Shown here piece after piece: positions 8,487-17,899 of a stretch of DNA of 46,919 nt. Under the pieces are notes generated by a model. The model made no database searches. It saw only the letters and a program-made list of their open reading frames with translations, and was not told the DNA's origin. Source of the DNA: Bacteroidales bacterium (GTDB taxonomy: Bacteria; Bacteroidota; Bacteroidia; Bacteroidales; UBA932); assembly GCA_017477335.1 (NCBI GenBank), contig JAFUVY010000030.1, forward strand, positions 1 to 46,919, given 5' to 3'. A program made the translations under genes and the position numbers. How positions within the stretch are numbered: position 1 is the stretch's first letter; every line of letters begins with the position of its first letter.

Positions 8487-9762
8487 AAAGTTTATAATCG
8501 CGGCTTTTACTGCCACCCTTGCTGTCTGGACGGCTTCTGCCCAGACAGACGGAACGTATGTAGGTTATTCTCCGTATTCGGTTTTTGGTATCGGAAACCT
8601 TCATAACCAGGGCACGTCCTGGAACAGGGGAATGGGAGGAGTAGGAATTGCCGCAAGGAACAAACGTTTTGTAAATATCATGAATCCCGCCTCGGTAACA
8701 GCCAGGGATTCCCTTTCCTTTATGGCCGATTTTGGTCTTTCCGGAAAACTCTCCCTTTATTCCGACAGCGGAAAAGGCGGTTACAACGCAGCTTTGAACA
8801 TAGATGATTTTGTAATATCCTTTCCCATCTGGAAGAGTTCCGCCATGTATTTGGGCGTAACTCCCCTAAGTGACGTAGGTTACAAGATAAGTTACTCGGA
8901 GGTTGATGAATATTCCGTTTCACGTACTTTTACCTCTACCGGAAACGGAGGTCTCTATCAGGTTTTTGCAGGCGGTGCCGTTACTTTCTGGAACCGGCTT
9001 TCCCTGGGAGCCCAGTTCAGTTATAACTTCGGTGCCATAACAAAGACGGCAACCAACGTCAACGGAGATACCAGTTACAAGGATTTTGCTGCAGGAGACT
9101 CTTTGCAGATCAACAACTTCGGCGCAAAGCTGGCATTGCAGTATGAACAGCCCGTGTCGGCCAAAGATGCAATAACACTTGGTGTTACCTACGCTTTTTC
9201 CACACCCATGACAGGGTATCACTACCACTTTACGGAGAACGGCGGAAAATCCCGCAGCAGGGATATTAATTACCTGTCGGACAAAGGAGTACGTATGGGA
9301 GATCAGTTTGGAGTTGGCATTTCCTACCGCAGCTCCGACGTTTGGATGGCAGAATTTGACTACACCCGCTCTTCATGGCTTGGAAGCGGATTGGACAAGG
9401 TTCAGGGCTTCTCAAACAACGGCGAATCGTATTTTGCAACATCGCTGGCGCAGGGCTTCAGGGCCGGATTTGAAATTACTCCCGGAAGAAATGATGTCCG
9501 CTACTATCTGAGGCGTTGCACATACAGGGCGGGAGCATACTACGAGCAGTCCTATTACACCGTTGACGGTGCCCACGTGGACAGTTTTGGCATAACTCTT
9601 GGAATGACTCTCCCGGTGTTCCGCTGGTACAACGGCATATCTTTTGCCCTTGATATTGGCCGCAGAGGCCTTGTAAAGGGTCAGATTGGGGAGAATTATT
9701 TTGGTTTCAACCTAGGACTGAATATGTTTGACATTTGGTTCAAGAAACCCAGGTACGAATAA
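8467..9762 (+). CDS. Outer-membrane beta-barrel protein of the coaX-lptC cluster
   Basis: The 431-residue protein has a clear signal peptide (MSRELLRKFIIAAF through TASAQ, cleavage after about residue 26). The body is rich in alternating aromatic strands, glycine and serine, and ends in a short C-terminal strand. The start of the mature part (YSPYSVFGIGNLHNQGTSW, then RGMGGVGIA) resembles FadL/PorV-like barrels found beside coaX in many Bacteroidales. Start: the ATG at 8467, inside the end of coaX, because it leads straight into the signal peptide; an upstream ATG at 8446 adds residues without one. Substrate is unknown. The context with a TPR protein, LptC and a periplasmic foldase suggests a role in outer-membrane biogenesis. 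Confidence 0.75.
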   Translation: MSRELLRKFIIAAFTATLAVWTASAQTDGTYVGYSPYSVFGIGNLHNQGTSWNRGMGGVGIAARNKRFVNIMNPASVTARDSLSFMADFGLSGKLSLYSDSGKGGYNAALNIDDFVISFPIWKSSAMYLGVTPLSDVGYKISYSEVDEYSVSRTFTSTGNGGLYQVFAGGAVTFWNRLSLGAQFSYNFGAITKTATNVNGDTSYKDFAAGDSLQINNFGAKLALQYEQPVSAKDAITLGVTYAFSTPMTGYHYHFTENGGKSRSRDINYLSDKGVRMGDQFGVGISYRSSDVWMAEFDYTRSSWLGSGLDKVQGFSNNGESYFATSLAQGFRAGFEITPGRNDVRYYLRRCTYRAGAYYEQSYYTVDGAHVDSFGITLGMTLPVFRWYNGISFALDIGRRGLVKGQIGENYFGFNLGLNMFDIWFKKPRYE

Positions 9763-9783
9763 TAACAATTTAAATAATACGTA

Positions 9784-11106
9784 ATGAAAAAGTTCAGTTT
9801 GATTTTTGCAGCAGCGGCTGCACTGTTTGTTTCGCAGATTGTCTCTGCTCAGGGAAAATTCGGCCCGGACAGTGCAGAATGCATCAAGTATCTTTCCTAC
9901 TATCAGGAGTACTACAAACAGAAAAATTACAGTGACGCCCTTCCCAACTGGAGAAAGGCTTATAACCTCTGCCCTGCTACCGCTTCGCAGAACATGTTCA
10001 TCCACGGTACCAGCCTCATGACCAGAGAAATTGGAAAGATCAAGGACGAGTCCATGCGTCAGGCGGTCATCGATACCATCCTCACCCTCCAGGATCAGCG
10101 TATGGCTGCATACCCCAGGAAGAAAAAGGAAATCATGAACAACAAGGGTAAGTACATGATTAACTACCGCGGAACTGACAACGCTTATCTGTATCAGAAC
10201 CTTAACGCCATTGTTGACGAACTTGGCCCCAACACCAGCGGTATCATCCTGGTGAACCTGCTTCAGTCCGGTATCGCCCTTTACAGGGAGAACCAGATAA
10301 GCGCGGACGACGTAATCGGCCTTTATGACAAAGTGAGCGAGAATCTTGAGAACGCAAAGCCCAAGAGCGCTGCAGAGACCGAGGATAATGCCAAGACCAA
10401 GGCGGCCCTTGAAACCATCTTTGCAGACAGCAAGGTGGCTTCCTGCGACAACCTCATCGCCATCTTTACCCCCCGCTATGAGGCCGAGCCTGAAAATATC
10501 GCCGTTGTTTCCAATATCGTAAAGCTCATGAACAGCGCCGATGACTGCGCCACCAACGACCTGTACCTGAAAGCTGTTACTTCCATGTACAAGCTGGATC
10601 CTTCCTATCGCAGCGCTTATGCCCTTTACAGGCTGAACAACGCCCGCGGCAATGTTGCGGACGCAGCCAAGTATCTGGAAGAGGCTATCGCATACGAGGA
10701 GTCCGATGAGGATACCGACGCCCAGTACTACTACGAGCTTGCCCGTTTTGCTTACGGCAACGGTATGCGTTCCAAGGCTTACGATGCAGCACGCAAGGCA
10801 GCTGACCTTGACAGGGGATATGCCGGAAAGGCCTATATGGTTATCGGCAACCTTTGGGCTTCCGCTACCTGCACCGAGGAGGTTGACAAGTATGCACGCT
10901 TCTGGGCTGCTACCGACTTCTACCAGAAGGCCCGCAATGCCGATCCTTCTATCGCCGAGGATGCTTCTTCCCAGATTGCTTCCGTGAGCAAGTACTTCCC
11001 GGATGCAAGTGAAATCTTTATGTACGATCTGGTGTCCGGCAACTCCTACACCGTTTCCTGCGGAGGACTTACCGCAACCACCACCGTACGTGTAAGCAAC
11101 AGGTAG
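9784..11106 (+). CDS. Secreted TPR-repeat protein
   Basis: The 440-residue exported protein has an N-terminal signal peptide (MKKFSLIFAAAAALF then VSQIVSAQ). The mature chain is almost entirely helical, with tetratricopeptide-like pairs, for example YLSYYQEYYKQKNYSDALP near residue 40, and several repeats between 280 and 360 (AKYLEEAIAYEE, YYYELARFAYGNGM). It probably acts as a periplasmic or outer-membrane-associated scaffold. It overlaps the next gene (lptC) by three bases at a TAGTG junction. Orthologues occur in the same gene order in other Bacteroidales, but I know of no assigned function. Codon use is notably more C-rich and regular than its neighbours, which hints at high expression. 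Confidence 0.75.
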   Translation: MKKFSLIFAAAAALFVSQIVSAQGKFGPDSAECIKYLSYYQEYYKQKNYSDALPNWRKAYNLCPATASQNMFIHGTSLMTREIGKIKDESMRQAVIDTILTLQDQRMAAYPRKKKEIMNNKGKYMINYRGTDNAYLYQNLNAIVDELGPNTSGIILVNLLQSGIALYRENQISADDVIGLYDKVSENLENAKPKSAAETEDNAKTKAALETIFADSKVASCDNLIAIFTPRYEAEPENIAVVSNIVKLMNSADDCATNDLYLKAVTSMYKLDPSYRSAYALYRLNNARGNVADAAKYLEEAIAYEESDEDTDAQYYYELARFAYGNGMRSKAYDAARKAADLDRGYAGKAYMVIGNLWASATCTEEVDKYARFWAATDFYQKARNADPSIAEDASSQIASVSKYFPDASEIFMYDLVSGNSYTVSCGGLTATTTVRVSNR

Positions 11107-11729
11107 TGAAGTTTTCCCAAATATTAAAGACGATGGCAACCGCAGGGGCGGTTGCTTTCGTCGTTTATTCGTGCAAGACAAATCTGGAGGAGGCGGAAAA
11201 GCTGAATCTTGACGTAATTCCCCTGCAGACGGTTGACGGTATGTTCTATGTCCAGACAGACAACGGCCGCCTTAAAATGCGTGTAGAGTCCCCCAGAATG
11301 GAGGTTTACGAGAATGATACCACCTCTTATGAACTGTTTCCGGACGGTATCAGTATTTACGCATATGGGGAAAATGAAGTCCTTGAAACCACCATCAACG
11401 CTCTCAAGGCAAGGCATGACAAAGGAGACAACGAGGTATGGTCTGCCTTTGGGAATGTGGTTATCAAGAACATAGTCAAGGACGAAACCATGGAAACGGA
11501 TACGCTGTATTGGGACAGCGACAAGCATGAAATATGGACGGACTGTTACATAAAAATGTATTCTCCCTCCGGTTTTATGCAGGGATACGGCATGCGTTCT
11601 GACGAGATGGCCAGGAACTCAGTCCTCATGAATCCGTTTGAAACGGAGTTTTATATCGAGGACGGGGAGGAAGAAGGTCAGGAGCAGGTGGATTGGGTTA
11701 ATTTTATAGGCCCGCTACCCAAAAAATAG
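11106..11729 (+). CDS. lptC: LPS export system protein LptC
   Basis: The 207-residue protein is the periplasmic/membrane-anchored bridge component of the LPS transport machine, which passes lipopolysaccharide from LptBFG to LptA. The N-terminal segment is a hydrophobic anchor or lipoprotein signal (GAVAFVVYSCKTN; Cys near residue 23). The rest is the OstA/LptC jellyroll with repeated short strands (GRLKMRVESPRMEVYEND, then ELFPDGISIYAY). I chose GTG at 11106, overlapping the upstream stop, because it gives a complete anchor; ATG at 11133 would shorten it. Identification rests on this strand pattern and on gene order. Confidence 0.85.
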   Translation: MKFSQILKTMATAGAVAFVVYSCKTNLEEAEKLNLDVIPLQTVDGMFYVQTDNGRLKMRVESPRMEVYENDTTSYELFPDGISIYAYGENEVLETTINALKARHDKGDNEVWSAFGNVVIKNIVKDETMETDTLYWDSDKHEIWTDCYIKMYSPSGFMQGYGMRSDEMARNSVLMNPFETEFYIEDGEEEGQEQVDWVNFIGPLPKK

Positions 11730-11749
11730 GGATTTTCGAATAAAATTAC

Positions 11750-11757
11750 TATTTTTG
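11750..11757 (+). promoter_or_regulatory. -7 promoter element (TATTTTTG) before the PPIase gene
   Basis: A perfect TAnnTTTG element lies 39 bases before the ATG at 11797 in the 67-base gap after lptC. The -33 region is not convincing. It implies that the PPIase gene can be transcribed independently of the coaX-lptC operon. Confidence 0.5.
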
Positions 11758-11796
11758 CATCCCTTATAGGTAAATGATTAAAAATTAAGATAAAAA

Positions 11797-13887
11797 ATGG
11801 CAGCACTTGAGACTATCAGGACCAAATTCGGCATTGGTGCATCTATCATCATTGCCTTAGGTCTGTTACTCTTCCTTGTTAACCCTGCGGATATCATCCA
11901 GACGGTTGAATCCGCATCCAGCAAGTACGATGTCGGTACCATCGACGGCAAGAGAATCACTTACACGGACTTTGAGCAGCAGTACAAATACTTCTCGGAT
12001 GTCCGTGAAATCATGACCGGAAGCTCCGCTTCATCGGAGCAGGCTCAGCGCCAGACCCGCGAAATGACCTGGCAGAACCTCGTCCAGGAGAATCTGGTTA
12101 TCCCTACAATCCGCAAAGCCGGTATCAATGTAGGACACCAGGAGGAAATCGACATGTTCATCGGCGATAATCCTTCCCCCGTGGTTGTAAACTCCGGCCT
12201 TTTCCTTGACCAGAACGGCAATTTCTCTTCCCAGGCTGTGGGTGAGTTCATGAACCAGGCGGCAGATGACGAAACCGGCCGCGTAGTCATGATCCGCGAC
12301 TATCTGCAGAACGCTGTCCGCAACAACCGTTACACGGAAAAGTATGCAACCCTTTTCTCTGCCGCTTCACTTGTGAACTCCCTTCAGGCAAAGAAGGCCG
12401 TTGCAGAGAATAACACTACCGCAAAGGTCAGCTATGTAGTTGCTCCCAACACTTACTATCCTAAGGACAGCACCGTGGTTGTATCGGACGCCGATATCAA
12501 GAAGTACTATGCAAACCACAAGGAAGATTACCGCAGAAAGGCCACCAGGGATATCGAGTATGCGGTATTTGAGGTTAAACCCTCTTCCTCTGACATCGCT
12601 GCCCAGAACGCAGAGTTTGTGGAGACTTACGAAGAGTTTGCAAACACCGCCTCCGTGCGTGCTTTCCTCCAGCACAACTCTGACCGCCAGTGGCAGGACC
12701 GCTGGTATGTAGGCGGCGGAGACCTCCGCAGCGTAAACGCAGAGGTTGACAAGTTTGTAGCAGAGAACAAAAGCGGAGTTTCCCCTGTGTACAAGTCCGG
12801 CAACACCTTCTTCGCTGTCAGGATCATGGAAACCGCCCAGGTTCCGGATTCCGTATATGTCCGTCACATCATGTTCCGTGGTGCCGACGCCCGCAAGACC
12901 GCTGAGGAAGTACTTGCAAAGCTTAACAGGAACAATTTCTATGAACTTGCCGCAGAGTATTCCGTAGATACCAACAGCAAGGACAACGATCAGCTTGGAA
13001 ACCTTGGCTGGTTCACACAGAACTACCTGATTCCCGGATTTGAGCCCGTCCTTACCGCACAGAAGAACAAGCCTTTCATTCTGAACACCCAGTATGGCAC
13101 CCATATCGTTGAGGTTACAGCTGCGACCAAGCCTGTACTCAAGAAGAAAGTAGCCATCTACGAGAAGGCCACCCTTCCCAGCAAGGAAACCTATTCCCAG
13201 ATTTACAATCAGGCAAATATCCTTGCGGTACGTGCTTCCGGCAAGTATTCTTCCTATAAGGCTGCATGTGATTCCACCGGTATCTACTCCCGCGCCATCA
13301 CTGTTAACGAAGGAACGGATTCATACGGTTCCATCAGCCACGCAAAGGAAGTTACCCGTTGGGCATTTGACAACAAACCCGGCAAGGCTTCCGGTATCAT
13401 CACTGTAGATAACAACTATTTCTTTGTAGTTGCTGTGAAAGAGGCCCACAAGGAGGGTATCGCTCCTCTGGAGGATGTCTCCGAGCAGATTTCCAACCAG
13501 CTCTATCGTGAGAAATATGCCCAGAAGCGCGCAGCTGATGTTGCTGCCCGGATTGAGGGCCTCCAGACTCTTGAGGAGATTGCAGAAAAGCTTGGCGCAA
13601 GCGTTGAAACCCTGGAGGGTGTAAGCTTCTCCACCAGCAGCGCAGGTTCCACGGAGCCCGCTTTCATCGGCGCCGTTGCTTCTGCCAAGGAAGGCGTTAT
13701 CAGCGCTCCCGTTGCCGGTATCATGGGTACCTACATCCTTAAGGTTGAAGGACGTGAGACTGGTTCATATTACACGGAAGAAGACGCCCGCAACGAGCAG
13801 TCCCGTCTGGACCAGTACAACGAGCAGATGCTTCTGCCTGTCATGACCGAGAAGAATGTAAAGGACAACCGTGCACGTTTCTATTAG
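11797..13887 (+). CDS. PpiD/SurA-like membrane-anchored periplasmic peptidyl-prolyl isomerase
   Basis: The 696-residue protein has one N-terminal membrane segment ([19 protein letters not shown]) that anchors a large periplasmic chaperone, as in PpiD. A SurA-N-like chaperone region follows (about 45-220). A parvulin domain begins at [18 protein letters not shown] near residue 350 and runs through [19 protein letters not shown] to GTHIVEV. A second, more diverged rotamase-like region lies near 480-650. It should help outer-membrane and exported proteins fold, which fits the upstream barrel, TPR and LptC genes. In other Bacteroidales I recall a CNNM/CorC-type gene between lptC and this gene; none is present here. 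Confidence 0.85.
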   Translation: MAALETIRTKFGIGASIIIALGLLLFLVNPADIIQTVESASSKYDVGTIDGKRITYTDFEQQYKYFSDVREIMTGSSASSEQAQRQTREMTWQNLVQENLVIPTIRKAGINVGHQEEIDMFIGDNPSPVVVNSGLFLDQNGNFSSQAVGEFMNQAADDETGRVVMIRDYLQNAVRNNRYTEKYATLFSAASLVNSLQAKKAVAENNTTAKVSYVVAPNTYYPKDSTVVVSDADIKKYYANHKEDYRRKATRDIEYAVFEVKPSSSDIAAQNAEFVETYEEFANTASVRAFLQHNSDRQWQDRWYVGGGDLRSVNAEVDKFVAENKSGVSPVYKSGNTFFAVRIMETAQVPDSVYVRHIMFRGADARKTAEEVLAKLNRNNFYELAAEYSVDTNSKDNDQLGNLGWFTQNYLIPGFEPVLTAQKNKPFILNTQYGTHIVEVTAATKPVLKKKVAIYEKATLPSKETYSQIYNQANILAVRASGKYSSYKAACDSTGIYSRAITVNEGTDSYGSISHAKEVTRWAFDNKPGKASGIITVDNNYFFVVAVKEAHKEGIAPLEDVSEQISNQLYREKYAQKRAADVAARIEGLQTLEEIAEKLGASVETLEGVSFSTSSAGSTEPAFIGAVASAKEGVISAPVAGIMGTYILKVEGRETGSYYTEEDARNEQSRLDQYNEQMLLPVMTEKNVKDNRARFY

Positions 13888-13896
13888 TAGTCTTTT

Positions 13897-15000
13897 ATGA
13901 GTCTTAAATGTGGTATAGTAGGCTTGCCTAATGTGGGCAAGTCTACTTTGTTTAATTGTGTCAGTTCCGGGAAGGCACAGAGTGCCAATTTCCCCTTTTG
14001 TACAATAGATCCAAACGTTGGTTCCACTTCCGTTCCGGACAAGCGTCTGGAGGTTCTTACGGAGATTTGCAAGCCCAAGCGCACCATCCCCGCGACGGTG
14101 GAGATAGTGGACATTGCAGGCCTTGTCAGGGGAGCGTCCAAGGGTGAGGGTCTGGGCAACCAGTTCCTTGCCAATATACGCGAAACAGATGCCATTGTGC
14201 ACGTTCTGCGCTGCTTTGACGACGATAATATTGTCCACGTGGACGGCAGCGTTGATCCTGTCCGTGACAAGGAAGTTGTGGATACGGAGCTTCAGATCAA
14301 GGACCTTGAAACAATTGACAGCAGGATTAAGAAGGTGGAGAAGATGGCAACTACGGGCGGATACAAGGAGGCAAAGAAACTCCTGTCCCTGCTCCTGCGT
14401 TACCGCGACGTCCTTCTTCAGGGTAAATCCTGCCGCAGCGTTGTCCCGGAAAATGCAGAGGAGGCGCAGATGGCCAAGGACCTTTACCTTCTTACCAACA
14501 AGCCTGTGCTTTATGTCTGCAACGTTGACGAGAGTTCCGCCGCTGCCGGCAACGCCTATGTGGACGCCGTAAGAAAAAGCATAGAAAGGGAAAATGCCGA
14601 AATTCTTGTAGTAGCGGCCAAAACAGAGGCAGAAATCGCCGAGATAGAGGAGTATGAGGACAGGCAGATGTTCCTTGAAGAAATAGGCCTTAAAGAGTCC
14701 GGAGTGGTGCGTCTTATCCAGAGCGCATACAAGCTCCTTGGTCTTAGGACTTTCTTCACAGCCGGGGCCGATGAGTGCCGTGCCTGGACCATAGTTGCCG
14801 GTGATAAGGCTCCCCGAGCAGCCGGAGTCATCCATACCGATTTTGAACGCGGATTCATACGGGCGGAGGTTATCAAATACGATGACTTTGTGCAGTATAA
14901 GAGCGAATCTGCCGTCCGTGCCGCCGGCAAGATGGGTGTAGAAGGCAAGGACTATGTTGTGCAGGACGGAGATATAATGCACTTCCTCTTTAACGTTTAG
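13897..15000 (+). CDS. ychF: Ribosome-associated P-loop ATPase YchF (Obg family)
   Basis: The 367-residue OBG-family protein prefers ATP over GTP and binds ribosomes. Visible motifs are the P-loop GLPNVGKST (9-17), the [16 protein letters not shown] switch II region near residue 72, and the nucleotide-specificity segment YVCNVDE near residue 205, where GTPases would have NKxD. The C-terminal TGS domain ends with [16 protein letters not shown], exactly as in the family. Length is normal (363 in E. coli). It starts 10 bases after the PPIase stop and is followed 2 bases later by ybeY, so ychF, ybeY and mnmG are likely cotranscribed. Confidence 0.96.
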   Translation: MSLKCGIVGLPNVGKSTLFNCVSSGKAQSANFPFCTIDPNVGSTSVPDKRLEVLTEICKPKRTIPATVEIVDIAGLVRGASKGEGLGNQFLANIRETDAIVHVLRCFDDDNIVHVDGSVDPVRDKEVVDTELQIKDLETIDSRIKKVEKMATTGGYKEAKKLLSLLLRYRDVLLQGKSCRSVVPENAEEAQMAKDLYLLTNKPVLYVCNVDESSAAAGNAYVDAVRKSIERENAEILVVAAKTEAEIAEIEEYEDRQMFLEEIGLKESGVVRLIQSAYKLLGLRTFFTAGADECRAWTIVAGDKAPRAAGVIHTDFERGFIRAEVIKYDDFVQYKSESAVRAAGKMGVEGKDYVVQDGDIMHFLFNV

Positions 15001-15002
15001 CG

Positions 15003-15428
15003 ATGATTTCTTACTTCACCCAGGACACTGCTTTTAAGTTTGCCAAGAAGAGAATAACTTCTTCCTGGCTTAAGGATGTAGCCGCCTCGGAAGGTCGCAA
15101 AATAGGCGATGTTTCCGTTATTTTTTGCTCTGACCCCTACATTCTTGGCGTTAACAGGCAATATCTTAAGCACGATTATTACACTGATATAATCACTTTT
15201 GACTACTGCGAGGGGGATATCCTTTCCGGCGATCTGTTTATTTCCGTGGATACCGTAAAGGACAACGCCTCTTTTTATGGAACCCTCTTTGAGGACGAAC
15301 TTGACCGTGTGATAGTTCACGGTGTGCTTCATCTTATAGGTTACGATGATCATTCCGAGGAAGATATTGCAACAATGCGGTCCAAGGAGAATTTCTATCT
15401 TGCCAGAAGGCCTGCCGATGCAAAATGA
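15003..15428 (+). CDS. ybeY: rRNA maturation endoribonuclease YbeY
   Basis: The 141-residue zinc-dependent endoribonuclease is needed for 16S rRNA 3' end maturation and ribosome quality control. The signature metal site is [16 protein letters not shown], with His106, His110 and His117 as ligands; the family pattern HxxxHxxGYDH has one extra Asp here. It starts two bases after ychF and its 3' end overlaps mnmG by 11 bases, so translation of the two is likely coupled. Length is typical of Bacteroidota members. Confidence 0.92.
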   Translation: MISYFTQDTAFKFAKKRITSSWLKDVAASEGRKIGDVSVIFCSDPYILGVNRQYLKHDYYTDIITFDYCEGDILSGDLFISVDTVKDNASFYGTLFEDELDRVIVHGVLHLIGYDDHSEEDIATMRSKENFYLARRPADAK

Positions 15429-17283
15429 GTTTGACATCATAGTAGTCGGGGGAGGGCATGCCGGGTGTGAGGCTGCAATGGCCGCGGCCAATCTTGGCTC
15501 CCAGGTGCTCTTGCTTTCTCCGGACATCCATGCTCTTGCCAAGATGTCCTGCAACCCGGCTGTGGGCGGAATTGCAAAAGGACAGATTGTAAGGGAGATT
15601 GATGCCCTTGGCGGATACATGGGTCTTGTCACCGACAGGGCAACGCTCCAGTTCCGCATGCTTAACGGCTCCAAGGGTCCGGCAATGTGGAGTCCGCGTG
15701 CCCAGTGCGACAAAGCACTGTTTTCCAAGACTTGGCTTGATTTCCTTCTAACTAATTGTAATTTAAATATTTACGCGGATTTTGCAGAAAAAATTCTCTT
15801 TGAGAATCAAAAAATCTGCGGCATCCGTACATTTACGGGTGCAGAATTCAAGTGTAAAGCACTTGTTTTGACCACAGGGACCTTCCTTAACGGGAAGATG
15901 TACATAGGTACTCATTCCTTTGAGGGAGGCCGAATAGGCGAGAAGGCTTCTTACGGAATTTCCGATCAGCTTTCTGCCGAGGGTATTCCCGTTGAAAGAA
16001 TGAAGACGGGGACACCTCCAAGAATTGACTCCCGTTCCGTTGATTTTTCCTCTCTTCAGGTTCAGCCAGGAGATGCCAATCCCGAAAGGTTTTCCTTCCT
16101 TGACGTGCCATCGGCAGTACAGGGTGGAAACCCCCAGATGAACTGCTATCTTCTTCATACCAATACAAAGGTTCATGAGATTCTTAAGTCCGGCTTTGAC
16201 CGTTCGCCTTTGTTTACCGGTATGATTCACGGCAAAGGGCCGCGTTACTGTCCCAGTATTGAAGACAAGCTCAGGACCTTCTCTGACAAGGATTCCCATC
16301 AGCTTTTCCTGGAGCCGGAGGGGAGAGATACACCTGAATACTATCTTCAGGGATTCTCTTCTTCTCTGCCGCTGGAGGTCCAGCTTGAGGCGCTTCATGC
16401 TATAGAAGGACTGGAATACGCTGTAGTCTTTAAGCCTGCGTATGCGGTTGAATATGACTATTTTGACCCTCAGTACCTTAATTATTCCCTGGAGTCAAGG
16501 GTAGTAGAGAACCTATTCCTTGCCGGTCAGGTAAACGGAACCACCGGATACGAGGAAGCAGCCGCTCAGGGTCTCATGGCTGGTATAAATGCTTCTTTAA
16601 AGCTACAGGAGAAAGATCCTTTTGTCCTCAGGCGTGACCAGGCCTACATTGGAGTCCTTATTGACGATTTGATAAATAAGGGCGTAGATGAACCCTACAG
16701 GATGTTTACATCCAGGGCAGAATATCGTATTCTTCTGAGACAGGATAATGCTGATTTCCGTCTTACGGAGCTGTCGTACAACATTGGACTTGCTTCAGAT
16801 GAAAGATTTGCCCTTGTTGAGCGTAAAAGTAGGGAAGTAGAAACTCTTGCGGATTATTGTAACGCGCGAAAAGTAAGGGCAGAAGAGATTAATCCTTATC
16901 TGGACTCTATTGGCTCTACGCCAATCTCGGAGTCCAAACATATTTCGGATTTAGTCTCTCGTCCCGAGATTAAGCTGTGGAATTTGCTTGAAATTGTTCC
17001 ACGTGGAACAAAACAAGAGGAAAAGGATGTGGTTTCGGCGGTAGAGGTGGGAATTAAGTATTCTGGATATATTGAAAGAGAAAAACTCCAGGCGGAGAAG
17101 AATTCTCGTCTGGAGTATATCAAGATTCCGGAAAACTTTGACTTTGACAATCTTCAGGGCTTATCTATAGAGTGCCGTCAGAAGCTTAAAAGGTATAAAC
17201 CGGCTACGATAGCTCAGGCTTCCCGTATTTCCGGCGTATCCCCTGCAGATATTTCTGTCCTTTTGGTTTACTTTGGGCGCTAA
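15418..17283 (+). CDS. mnmG: tRNA uridine-5-carboxymethylaminomethyl modification enzyme MnmG
   Basis: The 621-residue FAD enzyme works with MnmE to make cmnm5U at the wobble position of several tRNAs. The FAD fold is at the N-terminus ([14 protein letters not shown]). The two family signatures are [17 protein letters not shown] and the later [16 protein letters not shown]. The helical C-terminal domain ends with [19 protein letters not shown] chose ATG at 15418 because it starts directly before the FAD strand; the longer frame from 15346 is ybeY overlap. mnmG (gidA) is a classical gene of origin regions, and here it carries a parS site (16995-17010) in its coding sequence. Its stop overlaps the stop of convergent ruvA by two bases. 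Confidence 0.96.
   Translation: MQNEFDIIVVGGGHAGCEAAMAAANLGSQVLLLSPDIHALAKMSCNPAVGGIAKGQIVREIDALGGYMGLVTDRATLQFRMLNGSKGPAMWSPRAQCDKALFSKTWLDFLLTNCNLNIYADFAEKILFENQKICGIRTFTGAEFKCKALVLTTGTFLNGKMYIGTHSFEGGRIGEKASYGISDQLSAEGIPVERMKTGTPPRIDSRSVDFSSLQVQPGDANPERFSFLDVPSAVQGGNPQMNCYLLHTNTKVHEILKSGFDRSPLFTGMIHGKGPRYCPSIEDKLRTFSDKDSHQLFLEPEGRDTPEYYLQGFSSSLPLEVQLEALHAIEGLEYAVVFKPAYAVEYDYFDPQYLNYSLESRVVENLFLAGQVNGTTGYEEAAAQGLMAGINASLKLQEKDPFVLRRDQAYIGVLIDDLINKGVDEPYRMFTSRAEYRILLRQDNADFRLTELSYNIGLASDERFALVERKSREVETLADYCNARKVRAEEINPYLDSIGSTPISESKHISDLVSRPEIKLWNLLEIVPRGTKQEEKDVVSAVEVGIKYSGYIEREKLQAEKNSRLEYIKIPENFDFDNLQGLSIECRQKLKRYKPATIAQASRISGVSPADISVLLVYFGR
16995..17010. promoter_or_regulatory. parS centromere-like site (ParB binding) inside mnmG
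   Basis: The 16-base perfect palindrome TGTTCCACGTGGAACA matches every fixed position of the bacterial parS consensus TGTTNCACGTGNAACA. It encodes VPRGT of MnmG in frame, so coding and site are compatible. parS sites are concentrated near origins, where ParB-CTP loads and SMC is recruited. It lies about 12.5 kb from the putative origin at 4318-4544. parA and parB are not in the window. Confidence 0.85.
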
Positions 17284-17870
17284 AGCTTTTTGAGCGCAGA
17301 TTTAATGAGATCCTCAACGCGTGCGTTGGGGTTTTCTTTTATTATGCCGGGCAGTACCTTTGCTATGTTTGCCTTGGGGAAGCCAAGTGTTACGAGTGCG
17401 GTTGTGGCTTCATCTACCAGGGCGTTGTTGTCCTGTTTGATGAAAAGCTGGCTCTCTGCTGCGCCTTCTCCCTTCACTATCTTGTCCTTGAGTTCCAGAA
17501 CAAGCCTCTGGGCGCTCTTGAGACCTATGCCTTTTACGCTCTTTATCTTGTTTATGTCTTCGGAAAGGATGGCCTGGCGAATCTCGTCGGAACTAAGGGT
17601 GGACAACATCATTCTGGCGGAGGCGACACCTATGCCGTTTACACCCAGCAGAAGGCGGAAGAGTTCTCTTTCGTCCTTGCCGGCAAAGCCGTAATACAGC
17701 TCTTCGTCTTCTCTGATGTAATGATGTATGTAGGCTACGGTGCTGGTCTTTCCCTGAAAGGCCTCGTAGGTTTGAAGGGATATCAGGATGCTGTAACCTA
17801 TCCCTCCGCATTCAAGAATGAGCTCCGTGGGAGTCAATTCTACGATTTGTCCTTTTATGTAATCAATCAT
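17280..17870 (-). CDS. ruvA: Holliday junction branch-migration protein RuvA
   Basis: The 196-residue junction-binding tetramer loads RuvB. The N-terminal OB domain starts [20 protein letters not shown]. The helix-hairpin-helix domain includes [17 protein letters not shown] and [20 protein letters not shown], and a small C-terminal RuvB-binding domain ends the chain. Length is normal. It is one of only two minus-strand genes right of the putative origin. It is convergent with mnmG, with overlapping stops, and divergent from sufS across only 29 bases. Its -7 element ends four bases before the ATG, suggesting a leaderless transcript. Confidence 0.95.
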   Translation of the reverse strand: MIDYIKGQIVELTPTELILECGGIGYSILISLQTYEAFQGKTSTVAYIHHYIREDEELYYGFAGKDERELFRLLLGVNGIGVASARMMLSTLSSDEIRQAILSEDINKIKSVKGIGLKSAQRLVLELKDKIVKGEGAAESQLFIKQDNNALVDEATTALVTLGFPKANIAKVLPGIIKENPNARVEDLIKSALKKL

Positions 17871-17899
17871 AACGCAAAAATATGTAAATTTGCAGACTT
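17871..17899. promoter_or_regulatory. Back-to-back divergent promoters of ruvA and sufS
   Basis: The 29-base gap contains two perfect -7 elements in opposite orientation, two bases apart: TATTTTTG on the minus strand (17875-17882) for ruvA, and TAAATTTG on the plus strand (17885-17892) for sufS. Transcription starts a few bases beyond each element, and the ATGs follow at 4 and 7 bases, so both mRNAs are expected to be leaderless or nearly so. The -33 regions would lie inside the opposite coding sequences and are not obvious. Confidence 0.65.

Noticed and set aside
14231..14246. Second CACGTG palindrome (GTCCACGTGGAC) in ychF as a parS site
   Set aside because: It lacks the outer TGTT/AACA bases; five of the 14 fixed positions fail the parS consensus.
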